A stretch of DNA of 22,870 bases from Opacimonas sp040514355 (GCA_040514355.1 JBEVCF010000105.1:1-22870), one strand, 5' to 3'. Positions 8,121-16,641 are shown, counted from the first letter of the stretch. Numbers and translations are program-made. The notes: a model not told the origin generated them from the letters alone.

Positions 8121-8137
8121 TGGCATAATATTTGCTT
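8121..8137 (+). promoter_or_regulatory. Sigma-54 (RpoN) promoter of glnA
   Basis: TGGCAT-AATAT-TTGCTT has the GG (8122-8123) and GC (8134-8135) doublets at the required 10-bp spacing. It differs from the TGGCAC-N5-TTGC consensus only at the sixth base. Transcription should start near 8147, giving a leader of about 45 nt before the glnA ATG. Confidence 0.9.
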
Positions 8138-8191
8138 ACACGTTATTAATGGCAACATTAGTATCAAAACACAAACAAATTGGAGAACAGA

Positions 8192-9601
8192 ATGTCAATT
8201 GAGAAGGCGTTAGAACTCATTAAGGAAAGCGAAGCGAAATTTATTGATCTTCGTTTTACGGACACTAAAGGTAAAGAGCAACACGTTTCTATTCCTACCC
8301 ATCAAGTCGATGAAGATTTTTTCGAAGAAGGTAAAATGTTCGATGGCTCATCGATTGCAGGTTGGAAAGGTATCAACGAATCAGACATGGTGTTGATGCC
8401 TGACCCAGAAACCGCTGTTGTTGACCCGTTTGCAGAAGAAACTCAAGTTAATATCCGCTGTGATATTCTTGAACCTTCTACAATGCAAGGCTATGACCGT
8501 GATCCTCGCTCTGTTGCAAAACGCGCAGAAGAATACCTAAAATCTACAGGTATTGGTGATACAGTATTATTCGGTCCAGAGCCTGAATTCTTCTTGTTTG
8601 ACGATGTCAAATTCCACACTGACATGGCGGGCTCTTTCTACAAAATCGATGACGAAGAAGCAAAATGGAACTCAGGCACTGAGTACGATAATGGTAACCT
8701 TGGCCACCGTCCAGGTGTGAAAGGCGGTTACTTCCCAGTTCCCCCAGTCGATTCAGCTCACGACATGCGTGCAGCAATGTGTATGGTTATGGAAGAAATG
8801 GGGCTAACCGTTGAAGCACATCACCACGAAGTTGCAACAGCAGGTCAGAACGAAATCGCTTGCTTGTTTAACACAATGGTCAAAAAAGCTGACGAAATCC
8901 AAATCTATAAGTATGTTGTTCACAATGTTGCACACGCATACGACAAGACTGCGACCTTTATGCCTAAGCCACTAGTTGGTGACAACGGTTCTGGTATGCA
9001 CTGTCACCAATCAATCAGCAAAGATGGCAAAAACATCTTTGCCGGTGACAAATATGCGGGTTTATCTGAAGAAGCGCTTTACTACATCGGTGGTATCATC
9101 AAGCACGCGCGTGCAATCAACGCGTTCGCGAATGCATCGACTAACTCTTACAAGCGTTTGGTCCCAGGTTTTGAAGCCCCTGTTATGTTGGCATACTCTG
9201 CACGTAACCGTTCTGCATCAATCCGTATCCCATTCGTAACCTCTGATCGCGCACGTCGTATCGAAGTTCGTTTCCCTGATCCAACTGCCAACCCTTACTT
9301 AGCATTCACTGCAATGTTAATGGCAGGTATCGACGGTATCAAAAACAAAATCCACCCTGGTGATGCAGCGGATAAAGACTTGTACGACTTACCAGCTGAA
9401 GAAGCGGCGGCAATCCCAACGGTTGCTAATTCACTAGAACAAGCACTAGAAGCACTCGATGCAGACCGTGAGTTCTTAACTGCTGGTGGTGTAATGTCTG
9501 ATGATTCAATTGATGCATACATCGCACTTAAGTCTCAAGAAGTTGAGTTACTTAACATGACAACTCACCCAGTTGAGTTTGACATGTACTACAGCGTGTA
9601 A
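8192..9601 (+). CDS. glnA: Glutamine synthetase, type I (GSI-beta)
   Basis: This 469-aa enzyme, the same length as E. coli GlnA, forms cytoplasmic dodecamers and makes glutamine from glutamate, ammonia and ATP. Visible are the N-terminal FTDTKGKEQHV and FDGSSIAGWKG segments, the catalytic FGPEPEFFLFDD, the NGSGMHCHQS metal/ATP loop, and RNRSASIRIP. Tyr398 lies in KDLYDLPAEE, the adenylylation site used by GlnE, so activity is likely controlled by reversible AMP addition. The frame opens at 8180, but the ATG at 8192 has GGAG 6 nt upstream and gives the family N-terminus. Transcription is controlled by the sigma-54 promoter and NtrC sites described upstream. A terminator separates it from glnL, so the regulators are probably transcribed partly by readthrough and partly from their own promoter. 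Confidence 0.98.
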   Translation: MSIEKALELIKESEAKFIDLRFTDTKGKEQHVSIPTHQVDEDFFEEGKMFDGSSIAGWKGINESDMVLMPDPETAVVDPFAEETQVNIRCDILEPSTMQGYDRDPRSVAKRAEEYLKSTGIGDTVLFGPEPEFFLFDDVKFHTDMAGSFYKIDDEEAKWNSGTEYDNGNLGHRPGVKGGYFPVPPVDSAHDMRAAMCMVMEEMGLTVEAHHHEVATAGQNEIACLFNTMVKKADEIQIYKYVVHNVAHAYDKTATFMPKPLVGDNGSGMHCHQSISKDGKNIFAGDKYAGLSEEALYYIGGIIKHARAINAFANASTNSYKRLVPGFEAPVMLAYSARNRSASIRIPFVTSDRARRIEVRFPDPTANPYLAFTAMLMAGIDGIKNKIHPGDAADKDLYDLPAEEAAAIPTVANSLEQALEALDADREFLTAGGVMSDDSIDAYIALKSQEVELLNMTTHPVEFDMYYSV

Positions 9602-9632
9602 TTACGGTTTACATTACTTGTACACACTACAC

Positions 9633-9658
9633 AAAGGCCTGCATTAGCAGGCCTTTTT
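9633..9658 (+). terminator. Rho-independent terminator after glnA
   Basis: AAAGGCCTGC (9633-9642), loop ATTA, and GCAGGCCTTT (9647-9656) form a perfect 10-bp stem that runs into a T-run. It lies 31 nt after the glnA stop codon. Confidence 0.88.
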
Positions 9659-9829
9659 CATACTCTAAAATCTCGTTGCTGGCTAAGGTCAAATAAATCA
9701 GCAAAACGATTGACCATCCTGCTAAGTACAAGGTCGATTTATGTCAATTTTTCGTTCAACTGCCAGAATCAACTTCCACAATTAGGGTCACAAAACTCCT
9801 ATATTATTTTTTGAAAGCCCGGGTAAAAA

Positions 9830-9845
9830 CGGCAAGATACTTGCT
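9830..9845 (+). promoter_or_regulatory. Candidate sigma-54 promoter for glnLG
   Basis: CGGCAA-GATAC-TTGCT has GG at 9831-9832 and GC at 9843-9844 with exactly 10 bp between them. It mismatches the TGGCAC-N5-TTGC consensus at the first and sixth bases. A start near 9855 would be about 100 nt upstream of the glnL ATG. No strong sigma-70 promoter competes, although TTGCTA-N17-TTTTAT starting at 9841 is a weak alternative. Confidence 0.45.
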
Positions 9846-9932
9846 ACTATATTTTCATAAGACTTTTATTTGCACCAAGCACAAAAATAGTACTATTTTA
9901 TTGCAATTAAGTGTGCGCAAACATGGAACATT

Positions 9933-9947
9933 GCACCAATTTAGTGC
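9933..9947 (+). promoter_or_regulatory. NtrC operator in front of glnL
   Basis: GCACCAATTTAGTGC is an NtrC-type palindrome centred 19 bp before the glnL ATG at 9959. In E. coli an NtrC site at the glnL promoter mediates autorepression. The position here fits a similar role, or an effect on the leader, because it lies downstream of the candidate promoters. Confidence 0.7.
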
Positions 9948-9958
9948 ATAGTGGAATT

Positions 9959-11035
9959 ATGGTTTTTCAACATCATAGTCAATTGTTAGAACATTTAATT
10001 ACAGCTGTCATCGTGATCAATCGAGACTATCAGGTTATTTACGCCAATCATGCTGCTTTGGACAAGCTATCTACGGGCCGAAAGCAGCTTTATCGTATGC
10101 CGATAACTGACGCGTTTGCTTTTTGTTCACTGGACTGTGATGTCGTTATAAATGCATTCAATACACATGAGAGTTTCAGTCAGAATGATGTCGAAATCTG
10201 TTTGAATGACGAGAGTATTTTGCACTTTGATATCAGTATCACCTATCTAGAAATGCATGACTGTCCTGCTTTGATGATTGAAGCCAAGCACATTGACCAG
10301 CAAAAACGGATTTCACAAGAAAATATGCAGCACTCCCAACAACAGGCTGCTAAACAGTTAGTGAGAGGCTTGGCGCATGAAATAAAAAATCCACTCGGCG
10401 GAATCCGTGGTGCAGCACAATTACTGGCCATGGAATTGGAAGATGCAGAACAGGCTGAATACACCAATATGATCATTGAACAATCTGACCGTTTGCGCAA
10501 CCTTGTTGACCGACTTCTCGGTCCGAACGCTTTACCGAGTTTTTCGCTCGCAAATATTCATCAACCACTAGAATCTGTACATCAATTAGTCAAAAATGAT
10601 AATCCTTACAACATCAACATTATACGAGATTATGACCCCAGTATTCCGGACATGTTGATTGATACTGATATGTTACAACAAGCCATATTGAATATTGTGC
10701 GTAACGGTATGCAAGCGCTGGTCGAATCACAATCCAAGATACCTAAATTGCGAATCAAAACCCGCGTTGAACGCAACCATATAATCCAAGGTGAAAAAGT
10801 CCCCCTATGTGCCAAAATATCTATTTACGACAACGGGCCAGGGATCGCAAAGCACATTAAAGATACACTTTTTTACCCTATGGTCACGTCTAAAGCAGAC
10901 GGTACGGGTTTGGGCTTATCGATTGCTCAAACACTTATTGAGCATCATCACGGGAAGATAGATTTAGAAAGTCGTAAAGGCCTGACTGAATTTATAATTT
11001 ATCTACCCATTGCACAAGGAAATAGACATGAATAA
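9959..11035 (+). CDS. glnL: Nitrogen regulation sensor histidine kinase NtrB/GlnL
   Basis: This 358-aa cytoplasmic kinase/phosphatase of the NtrB-NtrC system is controlled by PII. An N-terminal PAS-like domain (about 1-115) has VIVINRDYQVIYANHAAL. The dimerisation/phosphotransfer domain carries RGLAHEIKNPLGG with the phospho-accepting His140. The ATP-binding domain shows the N box (NIVRNGMQAL), G1 (DNGPGIA), F box (FYPMV) and G2 (GTGLGLSIA). E. coli GlnL has 349 aa. The frame is open to a GTG at 9911, but that start would put the NtrC palindrome inside the coding region. ATG 9959 has GGA upstream and matches the family length. It overlaps glnG by 8 nt, so translation is probably coupled. Confidence 0.93.
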   Translation: MVFQHHSQLLEHLITAVIVINRDYQVIYANHAALDKLSTGRKQLYRMPITDAFAFCSLDCDVVINAFNTHESFSQNDVEICLNDESILHFDISITYLEMHDCPALMIEAKHIDQQKRISQENMQHSQQQAAKQLVRGLAHEIKNPLGGIRGAAQLLAMELEDAEQAEYTNMIIEQSDRLRNLVDRLLGPNALPSFSLANIHQPLESVHQLVKNDNPYNINIIRDYDPSIPDMLIDTDMLQQAILNIVRNGMQALVESQSKIPKLRIKTRVERNHIIQGEKVPLCAKISIYDNGPGIAKHIKDTLFYPMVTSKADGTGLGLSIAQTLIEHHHGKIDLESRKGLTEFIIYLPIAQGNRHE

Positions 11036-12472
11036 TGAACCCGTATGGATCATTGATGATGACGACTCTATTCGCTGGGTATTACAAAAAGCGCTGATGA
11101 CAGCAAAAATTGAATGCTGCTGTTTTGCTAATCCCCATGATTTATTACGCCAAATTGAATCTGGGCAAGCACCTGAAGTCATTATCTCAGATGTAAAAAT
11201 GCCACAAATGGATGGGTTATCTCTGTTAGAAGAAATTCATAAAAAATATCCCGGCTTGCCGATTATTATTATGACAGCGCACTCCGATCTAGACAGTGCA
11301 GTCAATGCGTACCAAAGTGGTGCATTTGAATATTTGCCTAAGCCCTTTGACATTGATGAAGCGGTCAATCTGACCCAGCGAGCACTTCAACATGCACGTG
11401 AAAATAATCGGCAACGGAAAGTAAAAGAGCCAGAAATTGCCTCTGAAATTATTGGTGCGGCACCTGCGATGCAAGAGGTGTTTCGTGCGATTGGACGTTT
11501 AGCTCGGTCCTCTATTTCGGTCCTCATTAACGGTGAATCAGGTACAGGGAAAGAATTAGTCGCACATGCACTGCACAAACATTCCCCACGGAATGATAAG
11601 CCTTTCATAGCGTTAAACATGGCAGCGATCCCTGCTGACTTGATCGAATCGGAACTATTCGGTCATGAAAAAGGCGCTTTTACTGGCGCACAAACAACTC
11701 GTCAAGGGCGCTTTGAACAGGCCAATGGTGGCACATTGTTTTTAGATGAAATTGGCGATATGTCTTTGGATATCCAAACTCGCTTATTACGGGTTTTGGC
11801 TGATGGGCAGTTTTATCGCGTCGGGGGTACGACCCCCGTGAGTGTAAATGTACGGATCATTGCCGCGACACACCAAAATTTAGAACAACGCGTTGCTGAT
11901 AATCTTTTCCGGGAAGATTTATATCACCGTCTCAACGTCATTAAAGTGCATATCCCGTCCTTACATGAACGACGCGAAGATATTCCTTTACTCGCTCAGC
12001 ATTTCTTACGCAAAGCAGCAAAAGAATTGGATGTTGAAATGAAAATTCTCAGCAAAGGAGCTGAAACCAAACTCGCAGCCTCACAATGGCCGGGTAATGT
12101 CAGACAGTTAGAGAATGTTTGTCGTTGGATCACGGTTATGGCGACTTCTCAAGAAGTACAAGTGAATGACTTGCCACCGGAACTGAGTCAACCAGCAGCA
12201 CAATCATCTCCGCGCAGTGTCAAAGNNNNNNNNNNTCCTCGCACAGCGAAGCCCCCACCGGCAGTTGGGAGTCTGACCTGGCGGTATGGGCAGATCAACA
12301 ATTAGCCTCGGGTGAAGATGGCATCTTAACGCATGCGACTGAAACATTTGAGAAAATCATGTTAGAACGTGCATTGGCGTTCACGCGTGGTCACAAACAA
12401 GAAGCGGCTAAACGCTTGGGTTGGGGAAGAAATACTCTGACACGCAAACTCAAGGAACTTGCAATGGATTAA
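11028..12472 (+). CDS. glnG: Nitrogen response regulator NtrC/GlnG, sigma-54 activator (interrupted by assembly gap)
   Basis: The receiver domain (about 1-120) has the acidic pocket DDDD at 10-13 and phospho-acceptor Asp55 in SDVKMPQMDG. The AAA+ domain has Walker A GESGTGKE (169-176), sigma-54 contact loop GAFTGA (216-221) and Walker B TLFLDEIGD. A C-terminal Fis-type helix-turn-helix lies in QEAAKRLGWGRNTLTRKLKE. It activates sigma-54 promoters such as that of glnA when nitrogen is scarce. Ten Ns at 12226-12235 fall in the AAA+/HTH linker, and the frame shifts across them: the coding frame before the gap starts at positions divisible by 3, and the frame after it starts at 12236. A true gap length of 2 modulo 3 restores one protein of about 480 aa (E. 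coli 469). Start ATG 11028 has AAGGA 7 nt upstream. Confidence 0.93.
12226..12235. other. Assembly gap (10 Ns) inside glnG
   Basis: These ten Ns cause an apparent frameshift in an otherwise intact glnG. The missing length must be 2 modulo 3 for the protein to be continuous, so 10 cannot be the true length and is a placeholder. Confidence 0.95.
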
Positions 12473-12488
12473 ATATTGGTTAATCCCG

Positions 12489-12535
12489 TGCAAGGTAACT
12501 CACCATCAATTAGTGCGTTACCTTGCAATATTTTT
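12489..12535 (+). terminator. Terminator after glnG
   Basis: TGCAAGGTAAC (12489-12499) pairs perfectly with GTTACCTTGCA (12517-12527), an 11-bp stem with a 17-nt loop, and is followed by ATATTTTT. It lies 17 nt after the glnG stop. The loop is longer than usual, but the stem and U-tract fit a rho-independent terminator. Confidence 0.7.
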
Positions 12536-12597
12536 CATAACCTATATCGCATTACATATGCCAACCATTGGCTAATGCAAACTGCTGATAAAAACAG

Positions 12598-12603
12598 TAT
12601 ACT
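12598..12603 (+). promoter_or_regulatory. Candidate -10 box of plsC-rraB promoter
   Basis: TATACT lies 26 nt before the preferred plsC start. The best -35 is a weak TGCAAA at 12576-12581 (16-bp spacer). It sits after the glnG terminator, where a new promoter is expected. Confidence 0.4.
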
Positions 12604-12629
12604 AACGAAAATTTTTTTTGAGCGTACAC

Positions 12630-13367
12630 GTGTTAGCCTTAGCAAGACTTATCATCATCCCCATCTACTTTATTCTGTTAAATATATACCTGATTATTTT
12701 TTCTGCTTGTCGCCCTTTTCATCGCGATGCGGTCAAAGTTGCCGGTAGGATGTACTGCTCAATGGCAAAATTAGCTGGGCTCAATGTTATCGTACAAAAC
12801 GCAGAGGTAATTGATCCTAAAGAATCTTACGTCTGCATCGCTAACCACCAATCTACATATGACTTAGTTACGACGGCAAAGTGTGCGTTTCCAGGGGTAA
12901 CGACTATCGGCAAAAAAAGTCTTAAATGGATCCCTCTTTTTGGTCAATTATATTGGTTGACTGGCAACATCATGATTGATCGCAACAACTCAGGCAGTGC
13001 ACAATCCACACTCAAACGCACCGCTGATATCATTCACAAGACACGTAAATCAGTCCTGTTTTTTCCCGAAGGAACACGCAGTAATGGACGCGGATTATTA
13101 CCTTTTAAAACAGGGGCATTTCGCATCGCTAGTGCGACCAAAAATCCAATTTTAATGATTTGCACCAGTAATAATGTAAACAAGATCAAATGGAATCGCT
13201 GGGACAACGGAACAGTTTTGGTTAGGTACTATGAACCAGAACCCTTTGATGAAAGTATGGATATAAAGGTAATGTCTGAATATTATCACGATAAAATGGC
13301 GCAAAGACTGGCTATCCTCAATCAAGAAGTCGCTTCATACGAAGCCTCGAAAAAGGAAAAAGCATGA
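12630..13367 (+). CDS. plsC: 1-acyl-sn-glycerol-3-phosphate acyltransferase PlsC
   Basis: This inner-membrane enzyme acylates lysophosphatidic acid at sn-2 to form phosphatidic acid, the precursor of all membrane phospholipids. An N-terminal hydrophobic helix (about 3-28) precedes the catalytic NHQSTYD with His73 and Asp78. The GKKSLKWIPLFGQLYWLTGN segment, IDRNN, FPEGTRSNGRG and LLPFKTGAFR follow, all as in E. coli PlsC. The frame opens with TTG at 12618, but GTG at 12630 aligns residue for residue with the E. coli start and gives exactly 245 aa, the E. coli length. A weak GAGCG lies upstream of that GTG. The stop overlaps the rraB start (ATGA, 4 nt), implying translational coupling. Confidence 0.93.
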   Translation: MLALARLIIIPIYFILLNIYLIIFSACRPFHRDAVKVAGRMYCSMAKLAGLNVIVQNAEVIDPKESYVCIANHQSTYDLVTTAKCAFPGVTTIGKKSLKWIPLFGQLYWLTGNIMIDRNNSGSAQSTLKRTADIIHKTRKSVLFFPEGTRSNGRGLLPFKTGAFRIASATKNPILMICTSNNVNKIKWNRWDNGTVLVRYYEPEPFDESMDIKVMSEYYHDKMAQRLAILNQEVASYEASKKEKA

Positions 13368-13732
13368 CCAATCAAGACGAACGTCAAGAATGGGTTGATT
13401 TTACGCAAGAGTGTATGACAGCCCTACTGAATGACGGCAGTGACCCCGCTGCGATTTACACCATCGAGCATCATATGGCATCACAAGATTTTGACATGCT
13501 TGAGAAGGCTGCTGTAGACGCCTTTAAAGCTGGTTTTGAGGTCGGAGACGCGGAGGAGATACCCTTAGATGATGGCGGCATAGTGTTTTGTTTTGATGCC
13601 GTAATTGAACGCAAGTTAGACCAATCACAGCTCATTGAAGACTTGGATACCTTAATTAAAATTTGTGATAAACACAAGGTACATTATGACGGTTGGGGTA
13701 CTCAATTCATCGAGCCCACTGCATCAATATAG
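13364..13732 (+). CDS. rraB: Ribonuclease E inhibitor RraB
   Basis: RraB binds the C-terminal degradosome region of RNase E and modulates mRNA decay (family knowledge). This 122-aa protein shares the E. coli core: LLNDGSDPAAIYTIEHHMA, the DFDMLEKAAVDAFKAGFEV helix, DDGGIVFCFD and the C-terminal VHYDGWGTQF. It stops about 16 residues short of E. coli RraB (138 aa) and lacks the very acidic tail found there. The start codon overlaps the plsC stop by 4 nt. Adjacency to valS is also found in E. coli, and here the two genes converge on a shared terminator. Confidence 0.92.
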   Translation: MTNQDERQEWVDFTQECMTALLNDGSDPAAIYTIEHHMASQDFDMLEKAAVDAFKAGFEVGDAEEIPLDDGGIVFCFDAVIERKLDQSQLIEDLDTLIKICDKHKVHYDGWGTQFIEPTASI

Positions 13733-13797
13733 CCTGCTGAACGTTTTACCCTGCACGCAATTAGTCACACAGAAACGGGTGACCCAATACAGACAAT

Positions 13798-13826
13798 AAA
13801 AAAAGAGAGCTCAGGCTCTCTTTTTT
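13798..13826. terminator. Bidirectional terminator between rraB and valS
   Basis: An A-run followed by AAAAGAGAGC, loop TCAG, GCTCTCTTTT and a T-run forms a strong hairpin with A/T tracts on both sides. It lies between convergent stops at 13732 and 13843. Confidence 0.88.
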
Positions 13827-13842
13827 GATTTAGGCTTACGAA

Positions 13843-16614
13843 TTAAAGCGCTTGTATTGTCGCTTTTTGCTCGTTTAATTTTGCAATCTGCATCGTCATG
13901 TCATCTAACTTAGCTTGCTCTTTGGCAATCACCGCTTCAGGTGCTTTGCTCACAAAATTTTCATTAGACAGTTTGCCCGCGGTTCTCGCCATATCTTTTT
14001 CAATTCTTTCAATGGCTTTATTTAGACGAGCCAGCTCTGCATCTTTATCGATAAGACCTGCCATTGGAATTAATAGTTCCATCTCACCGACGAGCGCAGT
14101 CGCACTAGCAGGCGCAGCGTCACCTTCATCTAAAACAGACAACGTTTCAAGCTTGGCTAACTTGGTCAATACCGCTTGGGTATCAGCTAACCGACGCGCA
14201 TCTTCTGATGATACATTTTTGAGCAATACTTGTAATGGTTTGTTAGGTGAGATGTCCATCTCGCCACGGATATTACGGATCCCCATAATACAGCCCTTCA
14301 ACCATTCAATATCACCTGCTGCTTGAGCATTGCGCTTGCTCTCATCATATTCGACAAACGGTTGTACCATAATAGAAGTCGAGGTATTAGCAACCACAGC
14401 CAATGGCGCAACGCGCTGCCAAATCTCTTCAGTGATAAATGGCATGATAGGATGTGCTAAACGCAACAACTGCTCAAGCGTATTGATGAGTGTATGACGT
14501 GTACCGCGTCTTTGCGCTGCACTGGTATTCTCATCTTGCAAAATCGGCTTGGATAATTCTAAGTACCAGTCACAGAACTGATTCCAAGTAAATTCATAAA
14601 TCGCTTGGGCTGCCAAGTCAAAGCGGTAATCGGCAATCGCGTTTTCCACATCTTGAATGGTGCTTTGGAAACGGTCAATGATCCACTCATCTGCTAGTGA
14701 TAACTGCAGTTCACCACCTTCGCGCCCGGTATCAAATTCCTCTGTGTTCATTAACACGAAGCGCGATGCGTTCCACAGTTTATTACAGAAGTTGCGATAG
14801 CCTTCTACGCGCCCCATATCAAAATTGATATCACGGCTAGTTGAAGCCATGGCCGCAAAGGTAAAACGCAGTGCATCAGTACCATACGCATTGATCCCAT
14901 CAGGGAATTGCTTGCGAGTGCGTTTGGCGATTTTATCTGCGTCTTGCGGATTCATCATACCATGGGTACGCTTGCTGACTAGAGCTTCAAGCTCTATGCC
15001 GTCAATCAAATCAATGGGATCTAAAACATTACCTTTGGACTTAGACATTTTGTCGCCGTTTTCATCGCGTATCAAACCCGTAATGTAAATTTCTTTAAAG
15101 GGGATCTGACCGGTAAATTTCTTGGTCATCATGATCATGCGCGCGACCCAGAAAAAGATAATGTCAAAGCCTGTAACCAACACCGAGCTTGGCACAAAGG
15201 TCTGTAACTCTGGTGTTTCTTCCGGCCAGCCCATCGTCGCAAATGGCCATAGCGCAGATGAGAACCACGTATCCAACACGTCTTCGTCTTGACGCAACGC
15301 AACAGCGTCGCCCAAGTCGTGTTTGGCACGCACTTCCGCTTCATCCCTACCGACGTACACATTGCCCGCATCATCATACCAAGCTGGGATGCGGTGTCCC
15401 CACCACAACTGACGCGAAATACACCAATCTTGAATGTTATGCATCCATTGATAGTAAGTTTTATTCCAGTTTTCGGGAACAAACTTAATTTCACCGCTTT
15501 CTACCGCTTCAATTGCAGGTTTAGCTAATGACTCTACCGCGACATACCACTGGTCAGTCAAATAAGGCTCAATAACTGCGCCAGTACGGTCACCACGTGG
15601 TACTTTTAGTTTATGTGGTTCAACCTTGACCAAACTGCCCTGTGCATCCAAATCTGCGACTAACTGTTTGCGGCATACAAAGCGGTCAAGACCTCGATAA
15701 GCCTCTGGCGCTTCTTCGTTAATTTTGGCATCGGCAGTCAGAATATTGATCATTGGTAAGTTGTGGCGCTTACCCATATCATAATCGTTAAAGTCATGAG
15801 CAGGCGTAATCTTAACGCAACCTGTGCCAAATTCAGGATCGACATAATCATCGGCAATAATTGGAATTAAGCGATCTGTCAGTGGCAAACGGATCTCTTT
15901 ACCAATATACGCTCGATAACGCTCATCATCTGGATGCACGGCTACGGCCGTATCCCCTAGCATCGTTTCTGGACGGGTCGTTGCTACAATCATCTCACCT
16001 GAACCATCCGCTAATGGATAGCGCAGATGCCACATATTACCGTCTTCTTCCTCGTTGAGGACTTCCAAATCAGAAACAGCCGTATGTAATACTGGATCCC
16101 AGTTGACCAGGCGTTTACCACGGTAAATCAAGCCTTCTTCATGTAGTTTGACAAACACTTCTTGAACGGCATAAGAGAGGTCTTCATCCATCGTAAAGGC
16201 CTCACGAGTCCAATCGGGGGAAGTACCCAAACGGCGCATCTGTTGAGTGATATTGCCGCCGGACTCTTCTTTCCATTCCCAAATCTTTTTCACAAAATCG
16301 TCACGACCTAGGTCATGTCGAGTTAAACCTTTGGCGTTAAGTTGACGCTCCACTACCATTTGTGTAGCGATGCCGGCGTGATCTGTTCCACACTGCCACA
16401 GCGTATTATTGCCCTTCATACGGCGATGACGGATCAATGCGTCCATGATCGTATGCTGGAAGGCATGCCCCATGTGCAAGCTTCCGGTAACATTAGGCGG
16501 GGGGAGCAAAATACAGTACGGGTCACCTTTGCCACTAGCAGCAAAATAACCATTTTGTTCCCATTGTGCATAGCATTGTTGTTCAATATTTTGTGGACTA
16601 AAAGTCTTATCCAT
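13843..16614 (-). CDS. valS: Valine--tRNA ligase
   Basis: This 923-aa class I aminoacyl-tRNA synthetase charges tRNA-Val and edits misacylated threonine. PPPNVTGSLHMGHAF contains the HIGH-type motif. The CP1 editing domain follows, with VATTRPETMLGDTAV and GTGCVKITPAHDFNDY. Further on are DWCISRQLWWGHRIPAWY, KMSKSKGNV (the KMSKS loop), and the C-terminal coiled-coil arm (about 860-923) that grips the tRNA. E. coli ValS is 951 aa; this one is slightly shorter in the editing insert. The frame extends to a GTG at 16626, but the ATG at 16614 gives the family start (MDKTFSPQ) and has GAGAGAA upstream. It is the last gene of pepA-holC-valS, 27 nt after holC. Confidence 0.97.
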   Translation of the reverse strand: MDKTFSPQNIEQQCYAQWEQNGYFAASGKGDPYCILLPPPNVTGSLHMGHAFQHTIMDALIRHRRMKGNNTLWQCGTDHAGIATQMVVERQLNAKGLTRHDLGRDDFVKKIWEWKEESGGNITQQMRRLGTSPDWTREAFTMDEDLSYAVQEVFVKLHEEGLIYRGKRLVNWDPVLHTAVSDLEVLNEEEDGNMWHLRYPLADGSGEMIVATTRPETMLGDTAVAVHPDDERYRAYIGKEIRLPLTDRLIPIIADDYVDPEFGTGCVKITPAHDFNDYDMGKRHNLPMINILTADAKINEEAPEAYRGLDRFVCRKQLVADLDAQGSLVKVEPHKLKVPRGDRTGAVIEPYLTDQWYVAVESLAKPAIEAVESGEIKFVPENWNKTYYQWMHNIQDWCISRQLWWGHRIPAWYDDAGNVYVGRDEAEVRAKHDLGDAVALRQDEDVLDTWFSSALWPFATMGWPEETPELQTFVPSSVLVTGFDIIFFWVARMIMMTKKFTGQIPFKEIYITGLIRDENGDKMSKSKGNVLDPIDLIDGIELEALVSKRTHGMMNPQDADKIAKRTRKQFPDGINAYGTDALRFTFAAMASTSRDINFDMGRVEGYRNFCNKLWNASRFVLMNTEEFDTGREGGELQLSLADEWIIDRFQSTIQDVENAIADYRFDLAAQAIYEFTWNQFCDWYLELSKPILQDENTSAAQRRGTRHTLINTLEQLLRLAHPIMPFITEEIWQRVAPLAVVANTSTSIMVQPFVEYDESKRNAQAAGDIEWLKGCIMGIRNIRGEMDISPNKPLQVLLKNVSSEDARRLADTQAVLTKLAKLETLSVLDEGDAAPASATALVGEMELLIPMAGLIDKDAELARLNKAIERIEKDMARTAGKLSNENFVSKAPEAVIAKEQAKLDDMTMQIAKLNEQKATIQAL

Positions 16615-16641
16615 GGATTCTCTCACATTGTGCTCTTACAA

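Larger units (their letters stand above)
7673..8191. other. typA-glnA divergent intergenic region
   Basis: These 519 bases hold no convincing gene. On the typA side, TACAAT (minus strand, 7738-7743) is a plausible -10, but I see no good -35 at standard spacing. On the glnA side, two NtrC-like sites, a Fur-like AT motif and a sigma-54 promoter occupy about 8013-8137. The central part (about 7760-8000) is AT-rich. I see a TTGACG at 7836-7841 with only a poor -10 downstream, so any sigma-70 promoter for glnA is not defined. Confidence 0.6.
9602..9958 (+). other. glnA-glnL intergenic region
   Basis: The 357-bp stretch holds the glnA terminator, then about 170 bp of unremarkable AT-rich sequence. 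A sigma-54-like element (9830-9845), an NtrC half site (GCACCA at 9872-9877) and a good NtrC palindrome (9933-9947) follow just before the glnL ATG. I see no RNA gene or ORF of substance in it. Confidence 0.55.

Noticed and set aside
8031..8213. 60-codon ORF across the glnA regulatory region
   Set aside because: It runs through the NtrC sites and sigma-54 promoter and overlaps glnA out of frame, with no ribosome-binding site or recognisable product.
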